DNA of 64,000 nucleotides from assembly GCF_021729865.1 (NCBI RefSeq), contig NZ_CP063400.1, positions 3,410,001 through 3,474,000 of the forward strand. Reading direction: 5' to 3'. The notes beneath the pieces are model-generated. The model searched no databases. It saw only the letters and a list, made by a program, of their open reading frames with translations, and was not told the origin of the DNA. The DNA is from Hydrogenophaga sp. SL48 (GTDB taxonomy: Bacteria > Pseudomonadota > Gammaproteobacteria > Burkholderiales > Burkholderiaceae_C). Below are positions 26,896 through 37,200 of this stretch, piece after piece (the first letter of the stretch is position 1; each line of letters begins with the position of its first letter). The position numbers and the translations under genes are program-made.

Positions 26896-28248
26896 TCAGA
26901 AATAAACGAGCATGTCAGCCGACAGAGTGGTTTGCTTTTTCGCAGTACCACCGCCAAAGGCCTTCACAGGGCTACCGGACTGCCAGTCGTGTCGGAGTTC
27001 TGAGCGCAAGACGACGCTCTTGTTGAGGTCGTAGCGCAGTCCCAGGGTCACGGCGTTGAACGTGCTGGGTGCTGCCGTCACCGGGAAAAGAGCGACACCC
27101 TTGCTGTCTTTGAAGGTTTCAAAGCGCACGCCGTATTGCAGAACTGGACTGGCCTTGTACTGAATCTGAGCGTTCAAACCGGAGTAGGAGCCGCCTGAGA
27201 ACCCTGGGCCAGTCAAGACGTCGACGGTGTCCATCTTTCCGTCGCCAGCCTGCTTCCCGTAGAGGACTTCACCTTTGACCTGCCAGGCATCCGCAGGATT
27301 CAGCACCAGTGCCAATGAGTGGTGGTCGCGCATCTGGCCTCGGGGGGAGATGAGCCGAGCAATGGGCATCTGAGGTGCTGCACCAGGCGAGTTTTGTTCA
27401 TTGCCATGCATGAAGCTGTAGTCGACCCAGGTTTGCATGTCACCACTTCGCCACCGCAATGCGCCAAGCAGGCTCTTGTCGCTGTTGTTGTCTTTCCAGT
27501 TCTGGCGGCCGTTGACCACACCGAGTTCGCCCGCTAGAAATCCGCTTTCATTGCGCAAGAGGTTTGCAGAGACCAGTGCGCCTGCAACCTGGTCTGGCTG
27601 GGAAACCATGGCGTAGGTCTTTGAGTAGAAGAAGTTTGGGCCAGGCCGCCATTCCGGCGGGATGTCTCGACCGACACCGGTACCAAACCGACCGACCATC
27701 AGGGTCATTCCCTGAGCGACAGGAAAGTAGAACTCGCCATACAACTGTGGCATGGCCAGGTAGTTCTGATGATTGCTTCCCGGAATGACACCAGCGTCAG
27801 TCTCGTTCACGCTCCATTTGGAGTCCAAGCCCAGCATCTGAGCCGGCAGACCGTTTCGTCCATAGAGAAGTTCACCGTGGAATCCCCACGAGAACTCCCA
27901 TGGCACGGGTCCTGGCAAGGGCGTAATCCGAGGAAGAATGTTCGAGCGCATCGGCTTGTCAAACGCAAGTTGGATAGCGTTCAACTGCAAACCCTCGTCA
28001 CTCGGGCCGACCACCGGAAAGTTGGTGTGCCCTTTCTTGGCTTGCTCAGACGTTGTGTTGTTGTTGCGGGAATATCCGACTTGAGCAAATCCGTGCACCT
28101 TGATGCCTGTTGCTTGCTCAATTGACTCGAAAGGTGAGAAACCTCCCTTGTCGTCTGCACCGCCATCTGCGTTTTGTGCCGATGCGGTCTGGACGAAAGC
28201 AGCTGAGAGCGCTGCGACGCATGCGGCCGGAATGAACTTCTTTTTCAT
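26896..28248 (-). CDS. outer-membrane beta-barrel channel (porin-like)
   Basis: 450 aa with a signal peptide (MKKKFIPAACVAALSAAFVQTASA). Alternating beta-strand pattern follows throughout (KVHGFAQVGYSR, EFSWGFHGELLYG, QYGVRFETF, AVTLGLRYDLNKSVVLRSEL). It ends SADMLVYF, with the C-terminal Phe expected of BAM substrates. There is no plug domain. It is placed between the Liv binding protein and BKACE genes and probably lets the pathway substrate cross the outer membrane. Confidence 0.85.
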   Translation of the reverse strand: MKKKFIPAACVAALSAAFVQTASAQNADGGADDKGGFSPFESIEQATGIKVHGFAQVGYSRNNNTTSEQAKKGHTNFPVVGPSDEGLQLNAIQLAFDKPMRSNILPRITPLPGPVPWEFSWGFHGELLYGRNGLPAQMLGLDSKWSVNETDAGVIPGSNHQNYLAMPQLYGEFYFPVAQGMTLMVGRFGTGVGRDIPPEWRPGPNFFYSKTYAMVSQPDQVAGALVSANLLRNESGFLAGELGVVNGRQNWKDNNSDKSLLGALRWRSGDMQTWVDYSFMHGNEQNSPGAAPQMPIARLISPRGQMRDHHSLALVLNPADAWQVKGEVLYGKQAGDGKMDTVDVLTGPGFSGGSYSGLNAQIQYKASPVLQYGVRFETFKDSKGVALFPVTAAPSTFNAVTLGLRYDLNKSVVLRSELRHDWQSGSPVKAFGGGTAKKQTTLSADMLVYF

Positions 28249-28276
28249 CTATGTCTCCTGGTCAGTTGTCGTTAGG

Positions 28277-29215
28277 TCAGAACGCGACGTTGTCGCCACC
28301 TTTGAGAGCCAGCATCTCTCGCGCTTCCGCTGGTGTGGCGATTTCGTATCCAAGGTCTTCAAGGATTCGGCGAATCTTGGTGACCTGTGCTGCATTGCTT
28401 TCGGCCATCTGGCCGCGGCCAAGGTAGATGCTGTCTTCCAGACCGACTCGCACGTTGGCGCCTTGAATGGCCGCATAGGTGAGGAGTGACATTTGGTGGC
28501 GGCCTGCACCCAATACTGACCACTCGTAGTCATCGCCAAAGAGCCGGTTGGCGGTCTCTCGCATGAACGTGACGTTCTGCGGGTCAGGGCCAATGCCGCC
28601 CAAGATGCCAAAGATGGTCTGGACAAAGAACGGCGGCTTCACCAAGCCTGCATCGACGAAGTGCGCTAGGTTGTAGAGGTGCCCGACGTCGTAGCACTCG
28701 AACTCAAAGCGCGTTCCGCAGCCATCACCCAAGTCTTTCAGGATGTGACGGATATCCCTGAAAGTGTTCCGAAAGATGATGTCTTCGGTTCCTTCGACGT
28801 ATGCCTGCTCCCAGTCGTACTTCCAGTCCTTAATCTTGTTGGCGACAGGGTGGATTGAGAAGTTCATCGAACCCATGTTCAGAGAGGCCATCTCTGGCTT
28901 GAACCGCAACGGCGGCGCCAGGCGCTCCGCAAGAGTCATCTTGGTGGAGCCACCACTGGTGATGTTGATGACCGCATCTGTTGCCGCCTTGATGGGGCTC
29001 AGGATTTCAGCAAAGATGTCCGGGTCAGCGCTGGGCCGGCCATCTTTCGGGTCTCGTGCATGCAGATGAAGAATGGACGCGCCAGCGTTAGCAGCGTCAA
29101 TGGCCTGCGATGCAATGTCTGCAGGCGTGAGCGGCAGGTATGGTGACATCGAGGGTGTGTGAATGGCACCCGTTACCGCACAAGTGATGATGACTTTTTT
29201 GGATTTCTTGGCCAC
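28277..29215 (-). CDS. BKACE family beta-keto acid cleavage enzyme
   Basis: 312 aa. KVIITCAVTGAIHTPSMSPYLP, LHLHARDPKDGRPS and VGLEDSIYLGRGQMAESN are the zinc-site and active-site motifs of the BKACE family (founding member 3-keto-5-aminohexanoate cleavage enzyme, Kce). These enzymes condense a beta-keto acid with acetyl-CoA, releasing acetoacetate and a new acyl-CoA. This places a beta-keto acid intermediate in the pathway. It is followed upstream in the operon by the 3-hydroxyacyl-CoA dehydrogenase gene, 12 bp away. Confidence 0.92.
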   Translation of the reverse strand: MAKKSKKVIITCAVTGAIHTPSMSPYLPLTPADIASQAIDAANAGASILHLHARDPKDGRPSADPDIFAEILSPIKAATDAVINITSGGSTKMTLAERLAPPLRFKPEMASLNMGSMNFSIHPVANKIKDWKYDWEQAYVEGTEDIIFRNTFRDIRHILKDLGDGCGTRFEFECYDVGHLYNLAHFVDAGLVKPPFFVQTIFGILGGIGPDPQNVTFMRETANRLFGDDYEWSVLGAGRHQMSLLTYAAIQGANVRVGLEDSIYLGRGQMAESNAAQVTKIRRILEDLGYEIATPAEAREMLALKGGDNVAF

Positions 29216-29227
29216 GAGTTTTCTCCT

Positions 29228-30142
29228 TCAACGGCCTTCGGCCGCGTTCATTGCTTTGAGGTGGTTGAGCACACGCAGTCGAAGGTCCGCCTGCTCCCCT
29301 GCTGTCCATTTGCGGAATCCCTCACCTGTCTTCATGCCCATGCGACCATCGGCAATCAACTGCTTGAGGTAGGGCGAAGGACCCGGTGTGTGTTCGATGG
29401 CCGGCAACACGGTTTGATGAATCGCCAACGTGAGGTCGAGACCCACCAGGTCAGCGTTCTCCAGCGGGCCAATCACTGGCAAACGCCGACCAAAGCTGGC
29501 CTTGACGACCGTGTCGACTGTTTCGGCGTCGCAGATACCGTTTTCCACCAGTGAAATCGCCTCGCGCCACAAGGCATGCTGCAGACGGTTTCCGATGAAG
29601 CCAGCGACATCTTTCTCAACCATCGCGGGTGTCTTCCCTACGGCTTTGAGAAGGTCAAACATCTGCTGTGCATATGCTTGGTTCGTGTCGGCGGTCTTGA
29701 CCACCTCAACCAAGGGCACCAGATAGGGAGGGTTCCACCAATGGGTGCCCATTGCCCGGTCACCCGTCTCAAGGCCCCGCATGATGTCGGTGATGGGCAT
29801 CACCGATGTGTTGCTTGCCAAGAGCGCCGTTCTCGGCGCCATCAGTTCAAGCCGCTGGAACACCTTTCGTTTGAACTCGAGGTCTTCCGGGCCTGCTTCA
29901 AAGACAACGCTCGCACCCGTGACGCACTCACCAAAGTCCTCGACGGGAAATACTCGTTCGACTGCAGTAACGTCTTGGCCGAGGTCGCTGAGGTTCTGAG
30001 CAATTCGGCCGCGCAAGGTCGCAAGGCTGCTTGCGTTTACGTCATGGACCATGACGAGGTGGCCCGCGTTTGCAAAGACCTGGGCGATTCCATGCCCCAT
30101 CAGGCCTGCGCCGATGATGGCGACTTGTCCGTTGTTTTTCAT
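29228..30142 (-). CDS. 3-hydroxyacyl-CoA dehydrogenase family protein
   Basis: 304 aa. The N-terminal NAD motif is VAIIGAGLMGHGIAQVFANAG; SNTSVMPITDI, HWWNPPYLVPLVEVV (catalytic His/Asn region) and DVAGFIGNRLQHALWREA follow. Stand-alone single-domain members often act on carnitine-like or small 3-hydroxy acids. It would produce a 3-keto compound suited to the adjacent BKACE. ATG 30142 lies four bases after the SDR stop. Confidence 0.9.
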   Translation of the reverse strand: MKNNGQVAIIGAGLMGHGIAQVFANAGHLVMVHDVNASSLATLRGRIAQNLSDLGQDVTAVERVFPVEDFGECVTGASVVFEAGPEDLEFKRKVFQRLELMAPRTALLASNTSVMPITDIMRGLETGDRAMGTHWWNPPYLVPLVEVVKTADTNQAYAQQMFDLLKAVGKTPAMVEKDVAGFIGNRLQHALWREAISLVENGICDAETVDTVVKASFGRRLPVIGPLENADLVGLDLTLAIHQTVLPAIEHTPGPSPYLKQLIADGRMGMKTGEGFRKWTAGEQADLRLRVLNHLKAMNAAEGR

Positions 30143-30146
30143 GCGT

Positions 30147-30950
30147 TCAACCTGCGGTGTATCCACCGTCTGCGTAGACGGTGTGCCCGGTGTGGAAGGC
30201 TGAAGCGCGAGAGCAAAGGAACAGCAGCGGACCAGCCAAATCTTCCGGTTCACCCAGCCTGCCCAGCGGAACACGTGCGAGGAAACCATCTCTGACTGTC
30301 TTTGCTTTTTCCGTATCCTCAAACATCCAGGCAGTCAAAGGCGAGCGGAATACCGTCGGCGCGATGGCGTTGACCGTGATGCCGTACTTGCCCCATTCGC
30401 AGCCCAGTGCACGCGTCAGTCCATCGGTCGCAGCCTTGGAGGCGCAATAGGCGGTGTACCCAGCCGGATGCCCCAACTTTCCGCGAGCGGATGAGACCAA
30501 GACGACTTTGCCTCCCGTGTTGCGCGGGATGACTTCTTTTCCAAAGGCCTTGCAGAGCAACCAGGTGCTGGTGACGTTGCCATCCATCACGCTCTCAAAG
30601 CGCTCGAGTTCCATCTCGGTGATGGGGCATGGGTCGTTCAAACCCGAACCCACCACAAGGATGTCGAGCTGGTTCCAAGCCTCTACTGCGGCGGCGATGA
30701 TGCTTTCGCAGTCAGCTTCTGTATTCGGACGCTTTGCGATTGTCCGCACCTCTGCGCCCAATGCGCGGCAAGCTTCTGCGGTCTCTTCAAGCGCGGCCTT
30801 GTTGCCCGCTGCCAGCACCAGCTTTGCGCCCGCACCCGCCAGCACCTTGGCGGCAAGTGACCCGAATGCGCCAGATGCACCGGTCACGACAGCGACCTTG
30901 CCCCGCACGTCGAAAAGTGACTGCGGATTTTTGAGCCAGTTTTCGCTCAT
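30147..30950 (-). CDS. short-chain dehydrogenase/reductase
   Basis: 267 aa classical SDR. The glycine motif is VVTGASGAFGSLAAKVL; the catalytic triad is Ser in VVLVSSARG with YTAYCASK; the C-terminus is HTVYADGGYTAG. The catalytic residues and length are normal. Expected to oxidise an alcohol or reduce a ketone of the pathway. Its start overlaps the upstream cupin's stop by four bases. Confidence 0.92.
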   Translation of the reverse strand: MSENWLKNPQSLFDVRGKVAVVTGASGAFGSLAAKVLAGAGAKLVLAAGNKAALEETAEACRALGAEVRTIAKRPNTEADCESIIAAAVEAWNQLDILVVGSGLNDPCPITEMELERFESVMDGNVTSTWLLCKAFGKEVIPRNTGGKVVLVSSARGKLGHPAGYTAYCASKAATDGLTRALGCEWGKYGITVNAIAPTVFRSPLTAWMFEDTEKAKTVRDGFLARVPLGRLGEPEDLAGPLLFLCSRASAFHTGHTVYADGGYTAG

Positions 30951-31294
30951 TTCGAACTCTCCGGGTAGGGCATCACGACCAGCATCGAGGCCACGTGGTT
31001 GCCTGTGTTTTTCACTTCACGCTCTTCTCCACCCGGGATGCAGCAGCTGTCCATCGGGCCAAGGACGATTTCCTGTCCTGCTGCTCGGACAGTGAGCTCG
31101 CCGGACAGAAGGACGTAGACCTTTTCAAGAGGAGACGAATCAGGACCCGCTCCGCCACCTGGTAGAAAGTGCGACAGCCCTGTCCAGAATTTCTCGGGAC
31201 CGTCTGCCTCAAATCCCTGCAGGCGCAGGGACACCATCTCGTAGTGGTTCGGAGCCACGTAGGGCTTTGCGTCGGCGAAGCGGGTTACCTTCAT
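30947..31294 (-). CDS. cupin-domain protein
   Basis: 115 aa. The cupin core is VYVLLSGELTVRAAGQEIVLGPMDSCCIPGGEEREVKNTG. Metal-binding His residues of motif 1 are largely missing here (no HxH before the glycine turn), so it may be a non-metal or structural cupin, unlike those at 10305 and 12544. GGGCTTGAG precedes ATG 31294; four-base overlap with the SDR gene. Confidence 0.8.
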   Translation of the reverse strand: MKVTRFADAKPYVAPNHYEMVSLRLQGFEADGPEKFWTGLSHFLPGGGAGPDSSPLEKVYVLLSGELTVRAAGQEIVLGPMDSCCIPGGEEREVKNTGNHVASMLVVMPYPESSK

Positions 31295-31304
31295 CTCAAG
31301 CCCC

Positions 31305-32144
31305 TTATTTGCCCGACTCGATGCGGTACTGACCGGACGGGTCGACGATGGCAACCAAGCGAACGATGCAACCGTCGCCTTTGGTCCAGCGCCACGGGAA
31401 GGCAGCAAACGTCACACGCATGCCAGTGACCTTGTCGATTTCGCCACCGACGTTTTCGATGCCGCAGATACCTTCTTTGAGGATGGCCTGGTGGCAGGGC
31501 TCCCAATACGGGAAGTCATCAATGACCTTGCGACCGGTTTCGCGCTCGTACTCACGGTTCACATCGGGCAGGAGACCGTTGGGCCAACCTGGGCCATGGG
31601 GGCCGATGGCGGTACCCAGGGGATGGTCCAGCGCCTGGGTATCGGTGCCAATCATCTTCACCTTCTTCTTGGCGAACCACTCGCCGGCGTCCTTGTAGAA
31701 GCCCGGGGAGTAGGCGTAGTACTGGCGGTTGTCGCCATAGGTTTTGTGCCAACCGGTGTTGACGATGACGATGTCGCCCTCGCGGATTTGAGGTGAGGCG
31801 TTCTCAAGGTCCTCAGCCGTGATGACTTCCCACTTCCCCTTTGGGATGGACACCACAACACCTGTACCGAAGAAGTGAGGCAGCGGCACCTCATCCATGA
31901 AGGCCGTTCCTTCGACCACGTGAGCTGGGGCGTCGATGTGCGTGCCCGAATGCATCACGGTCGTGATTTTTTGAGTCAGCACGCCCGACCTGGCCATGCT
32001 GTGAAGACGCTCAATCTTCACGTCTTCGAAGTAGGGCCAGCAGGGCTGCCCCAGACCCCACGGATGGCTCAAGTCGTAGAACTGAAGCCCCATCTTGTTG
32101 CTGAGGTTCTCTTCGTAATCGGTGCCCCGGACGTTAATCGTCAT
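31305..32144 (-). CDS. cyclase-family metal-dependent hydrolase
   Basis: 279 aa. HSGTHIDAPAHVVEGTAFMDE is the defining metal motif of the cyclase / kynurenine-formamidase-like family; IVIVNTGWHKTYGDNRQYY and MIGTDTQALDHPLGT are further conserved blocks. Members open cyclic imides, lactams, diketones or formamides. It is the first gene of the minus operon, read away from the IclR gene, with AAGGAGCAGGCA before ATG 32144. Ring opening is the inferred role. Confidence 0.88.
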   Translation of the reverse strand: MTINVRGTDYEENLSNKMGLQFYDLSHPWGLGQPCWPYFEDVKIERLHSMARSGVLTQKITTVMHSGTHIDAPAHVVEGTAFMDEVPLPHFFGTGVVVSIPKGKWEVITAEDLENASPQIREGDIVIVNTGWHKTYGDNRQYYAYSPGFYKDAGEWFAKKKVKMIGTDTQALDHPLGTAIGPHGPGWPNGLLPDVNREYERETGRKVIDDFPYWEPCHQAILKEGICGIENVGGEIDKVTGMRVTFAAFPWRWTKGDGCIVRLVAIVDPSGQYRIESGK

Positions 32145-32547
32145 TGCCTGCTCCTTAAAGGTTTGAAGAACCTGCTCCACCCGACTTTTTGCTGCGAATC
32201 GAGTCGATACAGGGTTTTTACTTAACCGCCTGGCGGTACAGTTGCATCGCATTGTGGTTAAAGTTGAGTGCGAACACATTGGTGTTTTCCCTACGAACCG
32301 CCCGTCTTGCCGTGGAGGCTGGGGGCGCGAAGGTGTGGTCTACGTAGTGCTCTGTAGTCCCCATACGAGAGGTTGAAACGATGAAAAAAACGCTTGCCCT
32401 AAACTGCGGACTTCCGAGAAGAAGATGAAAAACTCACGCGATGAAGTGAGGGCTCGTCTCTCTTCGCTGTCGTTGCTGGGCGCAAGAAAAGGCTCAGGTC
32501 AATCACGCCTTTCAACAAACACCGTGAACCCCTCTCACGCGAGACAG
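32145..32547. promoter_or_regulatory. divergent control region of minus operon and IclR gene
   Basis: 403 bp without a convincing gene, apart from a possible in-frame N-terminal extension of the IclR gene from 32425. It must hold the promoters for the cyclase-led operon and the regulator, and contains the palindrome at 32225-32237. Confidence 0.6.
32225..32237. promoter_or_regulatory. candidate IclR operator palindrome
   Basis: ACCGCC-T-GGCGGT is a perfect 6+1+6 inverted repeat 81 bp upstream of the cyclase gene start, in the region shared with the IclR gene. Size and symmetry suit an IclR-family site. Confidence 0.5.
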
Positions 32548-33327
32548 ATGGCCACTGAAGAATTGAGTGAATCGCCGACACAGGAGCGCCAGGGCATTCA
32601 GGTCATCGCGCGCATGGCTTCGCTACTGCGAGCTCTAGAACACCGACCTGATGGGCTCTCATTGGGCGAGCTGGCGAAGGCCGTAGACCTTCCTCGTTCC
32701 ACGGTTCAGCGCATCGTTGACGCGCTTGACAACGAAGGCTTTGTGTTGGCTGCCACGTCCTACAGCGGAGTTCGTCTTGGTCCCGCGCTTCTGTCCCTTG
32801 CTGCGTCGACGCGATTCCACATCGCAGAGGTGGCAAGGAAAACGCTGGAAGAGCTGGCAAAAGAGTGCGGGGAGACCGTGGACCTCTCTCTGGTTGACCA
32901 AGACAAGGTTGTGTTCATAGACCAAGTCGCTGGCACGCATCGACTGACCGCTGTCTCTGCGGTGGGTTTGTCCTTCGCTCTACATTCATCGGCCAATGGG
33001 AAGGCTGTTCTGGCCTCGATGGAAGACAGCGAAATTGACCGCCTGAAGCGTCGCATCAAGCTCCTGCCCGCGACGCCGAACACCATCACCTCCTGGGAGA
33101 TGCTGGAGCGAGAAATTGAAGCCATACGGAAGGCTGGAGTTGCCTACGACCGAGAAGAGAACTCCATCGGCATTTCGGCTGTGTCTGCAGCCATTCGGAG
33201 CCCTTCAGGGGAGCTGGCCGCCATCTCAATTCCTGTGCCGACGCAGCGCTTTGTCGACAGTGAAGCAAGCCTTACCCAGTCACTCTTGAAGCACGCGAGG
33301 AAGCTTCAGCAGTCACTTGGGAAATAA
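32548..33327 (+). CDS. IclR-family transcriptional regulator
   Basis: 259 aa from ATG 32548. Winged HTH: GIQVIARMASLLRALEHRPDGLSLGELAKAVDLPRSTVQRIVDAL. The effector domain follows (ETVDLSLVDQDKVVFIDQVAG, LHSSANGKAVLASM, GISAVSAAIRSPSGELAAISI). A longer start at 32425 is possible but would add a low-complexity tail. It is divergent from the catabolic minus operon and probably its regulator. The same kind of effector domain is fused to the flavin reductase at 13885, so both may sense one pathway compound. Confidence 0.92.
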   Translation: MATEELSESPTQERQGIQVIARMASLLRALEHRPDGLSLGELAKAVDLPRSTVQRIVDALDNEGFVLAATSYSGVRLGPALLSLAASTRFHIAEVARKTLEELAKECGETVDLSLVDQDKVVFIDQVAGTHRLTAVSAVGLSFALHSSANGKAVLASMEDSEIDRLKRRIKLLPATPNTITSWEMLEREIEAIRKAGVAYDREENSIGISAVSAAIRSPSGELAAISIPVPTQRFVDSEASLTQSLLKHARKLQQSLGK

Positions 33328-33662
33328 CACGTAGAGCGGGGTCTAGGATGTTCTTGACTTCTGGTGTCGAGCCCACGGTCACATCTCGCACCTGCTTCAT
33401 GCCGACATCGAACATGTCCAGTCCGGGCGCGACACTCTCAGTTCAGGCCCTGGACTAGAAGCACCTCATCCCACAAGGGTGTGGCTGAAAGCCACGGGTT
33501 GACGGTCCTCCAGCAAGCGATACGCCCCTCGCAAGTCTTTGGTGTCGGGGTTGCGCCATGCATCCAGGCTTTCTGGCCGCAGGGGTTTGACGCATGGACC
33601 GTGCCCCACTGCCAGCACCACGGGAAGGTGCTCGCCCGTGATGAGCGCGAACGACAGGAGGT
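33328..33662. other. gene-free stretch, decayed sequence
   Basis: No intact gene. Short frames on both strands lack recognisable motifs and ribosome binding sites; the right part borders the WYL remnant and probably contains its decayed 5' portion. Confidence 0.5.
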
Positions 33663-34082
33663 CCGCCTGACCCGGAGTCCGCTCATGCGGTTGCTCATGA
33701 CGGGTTTCGGTGGCATATCAGGGCCTTCTGCCACCGGCGAGAGCAGTTCCTGGACTTCGTTGTGGCTCGAATCCTGGAAGTGAAGTCAACCGTGCTGGAA
33801 GCCGTGGACGCATCTGAGGATGAGGCGTGGCATCGGATAGTCACTTTGAAACTTGGGCCATGCACTGACCTTTCGCCAGCCGCCAAGAAGGTGATTGAGC
33901 TGGACTACGGCATGACGGACGGAAGCGTGGAGCTCGAATGCAGGCAGGCTTTGCTCTTCTACACGCTCAAGCGCCTGGGCTTGCTGGATGACCAGGCGGC
34001 TTCACCGGAGGTCTTGCAGATTGCGCTGTTGAACCGGGAAGAAATATCGCCCCTGTTACCCAAGACCAACCGTACCAGCTGA
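33663..34082 (+). pseudogene. WYL-domain regulator, 3' remnant
   Basis: The frame reads SAHAVAHDGFRWHIRAFCHRREQFLDFVVARIL, the core of WYL-domain proteins (compare the common PH.L..DGFRWH.RAYC pattern), and continues to a normal C-terminus (LECRQALLFYTLKRLGLLDD, EVLQIALLNREEI). Upstream of 33663 the same frame hits two TGA codons, and homology seems to jump frames, so the N-terminal HTH half is missing or frameshifted. A GTG at 33762 could still start a 106-aa product. WYL proteins often regulate defence genes, and this remnant lies directly before the large helicase. Confidence 0.55.
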
Positions 34083-34250
34083 CAAGGTAGTGGCTCCAAG
34101 CCGTAAGGCGCATACGAACCTGGTAAAGAGATTCACTCATGTCTTAGAGTCCTGAGCAGCTACCATGCATGTAACAATTTTTGAATTCGGCAGAGCTTTT
34201 GGATGCCCTCCAAACAGTTCCGTTAGACAACCAAAAAGGCAGGGGTGTGC

Positions 34251-37200
34251 ATGTCCGACGAGAGTCTCTACAAAGAGGATGACGCCAGTAAGCTGGCGGG
34301 TGAACTATTCAGCGGCAAGCTCGCAGTAGGCGACGCGCTTGCCAAGCTGAGGACACGGCTGCTGGACTTGTCAATGCGGAATCGGCTGCTGAACTACAAG
34401 CACCCCAAGGGCCGCTCGCTCCAGGTTGTTGATAGTCCAGACTTGAACCTTCTTTTTGAAAGGCTCGAAGAAGGCAAGTCGGTTGCGCTGCTGTACGTTC
34501 CAGACCCGCCGATGAGGCGGTACGAGGGTGGCAAGAAGCCGGAAGCTCGAATCTATGCTCGCGAACTGGACATTGGAACAACCGTTGATATTGCGCCCTC
34601 AACTGAGGCAACCACTTACAGGCGCCTGCCTGGTCTTCAAGTACTTCAGTACCCGGCTGACTTGGAAAAAGGTGTTCGAAAAATCTCGTCAGAGGCGCGC
34701 ACAGTCATCGAAGAGACTGGCACGAACATGTTGTATCTCATGTTCGGCTTCCTGGAGTACTTCGACAGCGAAGACTCTGAAAAGGCAGTACACGCCCCGC
34801 TGCTCTCAATGCCAGTCAACCTAGTTCGAGGAAAGCTAGACGATGAATCACGAACCTACCTGTATGAGCTCAGCCACTCCGGTGAAGATATTGCTGAAAA
34901 CTTCACTCTACGGGAAAAGTTCCGGCAGCAGTTCCGTCTCGAATTGCCAGAGCTAGGTGAAGAAGACACCCCGGAAGACTATTTCTCAAAGATTCAAGCA
35001 GCGGTATCAAAGCGGCGAAACTGGACGGTCAGGCGCAGGCTCTCACTTGGATTCCTGTCTTTCGGGAAGCTGGCTATCTGGGCGGACCTGGACCCAGCAA
35101 AGTCACAGGGCCTTCTATCAAGTGAATTGCTGCGCAACATTTTTGAGGGTGGGCGCGTAGAGGCCAGTGGTGCGTTTCACGCCGAGGACTACGACATCGA
35201 CGGCCACGACGACGGAGAGCTACCGCTCATCTACGACGCAGACTCGTCCCAGCACAGCGCTCTCATCGACGTCAAGAGCGGAAAAAGCCTGGTCATCAAC
35301 GGACCACCGGGAACCGGCAAGTCTCAAACCATCACAAACATCATTGCTTCCGCGATTGCTGGCGGTAAGAAAGTGCTGTTCGTCTCAGAAAAGTTGGCTG
35401 CTCTGGAGGTCGTAAAGCAACGGCTGGAGAAAGCGAAACTTGGGGATTTTTGCCTAGAGCTCCACAGTCACAAGACACAGAAGAAGCAGCTCCTGGAAAG
35501 CGTCGAGCAACGCATGACCAGGCGGTACCTCAAGCCAAGCGGCTATGAGTCACATGTTTCCGTTCTCCGTGAGAAGAGAAAAGCTCTCAACTCGTACTCC
35601 GCGTTACTGGGAAGCACGACTGGGAACAGCCTTGACCTTTCAGTTCACACAGTGTTCTGGGTTACGGAGCGGAAGCGCCAGCACATTGAAGACGAGCTAG
35701 ACGCCGTGGCTGGCATCTCAATCCAGGGAGCAGATGGTTGGGATGCAAGCCAACTGGACAAGTGCCGTATGGTCTTGAGCGACGCAGCAAATGCACTTGA
35801 TGAGCTTCACTGTCCGCCCCAAGAGAGCCCTTGGCTTGGCTTTCAGCCAGGACTTCTCATCAAGGGAGATGAGCTTCCGATTCTGCGCACCGTTGAACAG
35901 GCACTGGTGCACGCCGGTAAAGCTGAAAGTGCCACATGTGATTTGGGCCCAATATTTGACGGCTCTTCGTGGACCATCAGACAACTCAATGACGCACTGA
36001 ATGCTGTCGAGACCCTCTCCTCAGTCCCTTCGAATTTGGAAGGAGAGCTGCTTGAGTCGATGTTCGTTGACGGGGCTAGCTCCGCGGAAAGGGTGAGGGG
36101 TGAGTTGCTGCGGCTTTCGTCTTTGCTGGAGGGTATTCGAGGACTGAGAAGGCGCTCAGTTGAGCGCCTTACTCACCAACAACCAACCGACATGCACCAA
36201 TTCAAGTGCGCTGTTCAAGAAGGTTGGCCAGTCCTTACCGAGGAAGCCTTGAGCCGGCCGCCATCAGAAGTACTTTCTTCAGGAATGCGACTCAAGGAAC
36301 TCCTGGAAAGACTGACAAAGCTCGCGAGCGGCAGAGAGCTTCATCAGCCTAGAGATGTCGAAAACGTTCTTCGTCGGCTTGCTTCAGTAGCAGGCAATGT
36401 CGAATGCTCTCAGTGGATGCTCACTCCCGGACCCGAACTGATTGCGATTGGAACAGCTGCTTCGCGCACTGTCAGAGATGTCCACACGTCGCTTGACCAA
36501 GTCGCCTCCGTGTTGAAAGCGAGCGGTGTCCCCTTCGCAGGGCGCACAGAGGAATTGCAGTCCCTCCTCGACGGCAGAGGCATGCCAGAGCTGCTTCCCG
36601 AAGCAGTCCTCGATGACGCCTTGCTTGAAGAGTTGAGACGACTGAACTCGGGTGGCTGGGGAGACTGGACAGCAGAGCAATTCGCAGCGACCGCAAGGGA
36701 GACCTCTGAGGTAGTTGCCGGGGCCAGCCAGGCTGCCGATGAGCTAAAAACATTCTTCTCTCGACTAGGGATACCAATTGAAGTCTCAAAGTCTTGGCTC
36801 GATTCGATAGAGGTACTGCTCTCTGTCATGGAGTCAGCACCCAGAGAATTGCTGCCTCTTCGAGGCCCAGGCCTTGAGCGTACTGACTTCGCAGACATCG
36901 CGATTCGAGCTGAGGACTCATACAAAAGCATTGCCTACAAAGCCTCCAAAGTAACTTCTGCTTTCCACTTGGATACCCTGCCGGAAGAGGAGTCTCTTCG
37001 CATCTATGTCCAGACGTTTAGACGGGGAGACAGTCTATTCAACGTTTTTCGCTCGGATTGGCGCAGAGCAAAAAATGCATTCAAGGGCACGACAAAACAC
37101 AAGAAAAACGCTTCCTCAGAGGTGATGAGCGAGCACTTCTCCGCCGTGCTTTCCTGGAAGGCTTCACAACGAGAGTTCTGTGCGAATGAGCAGTTCAAGT

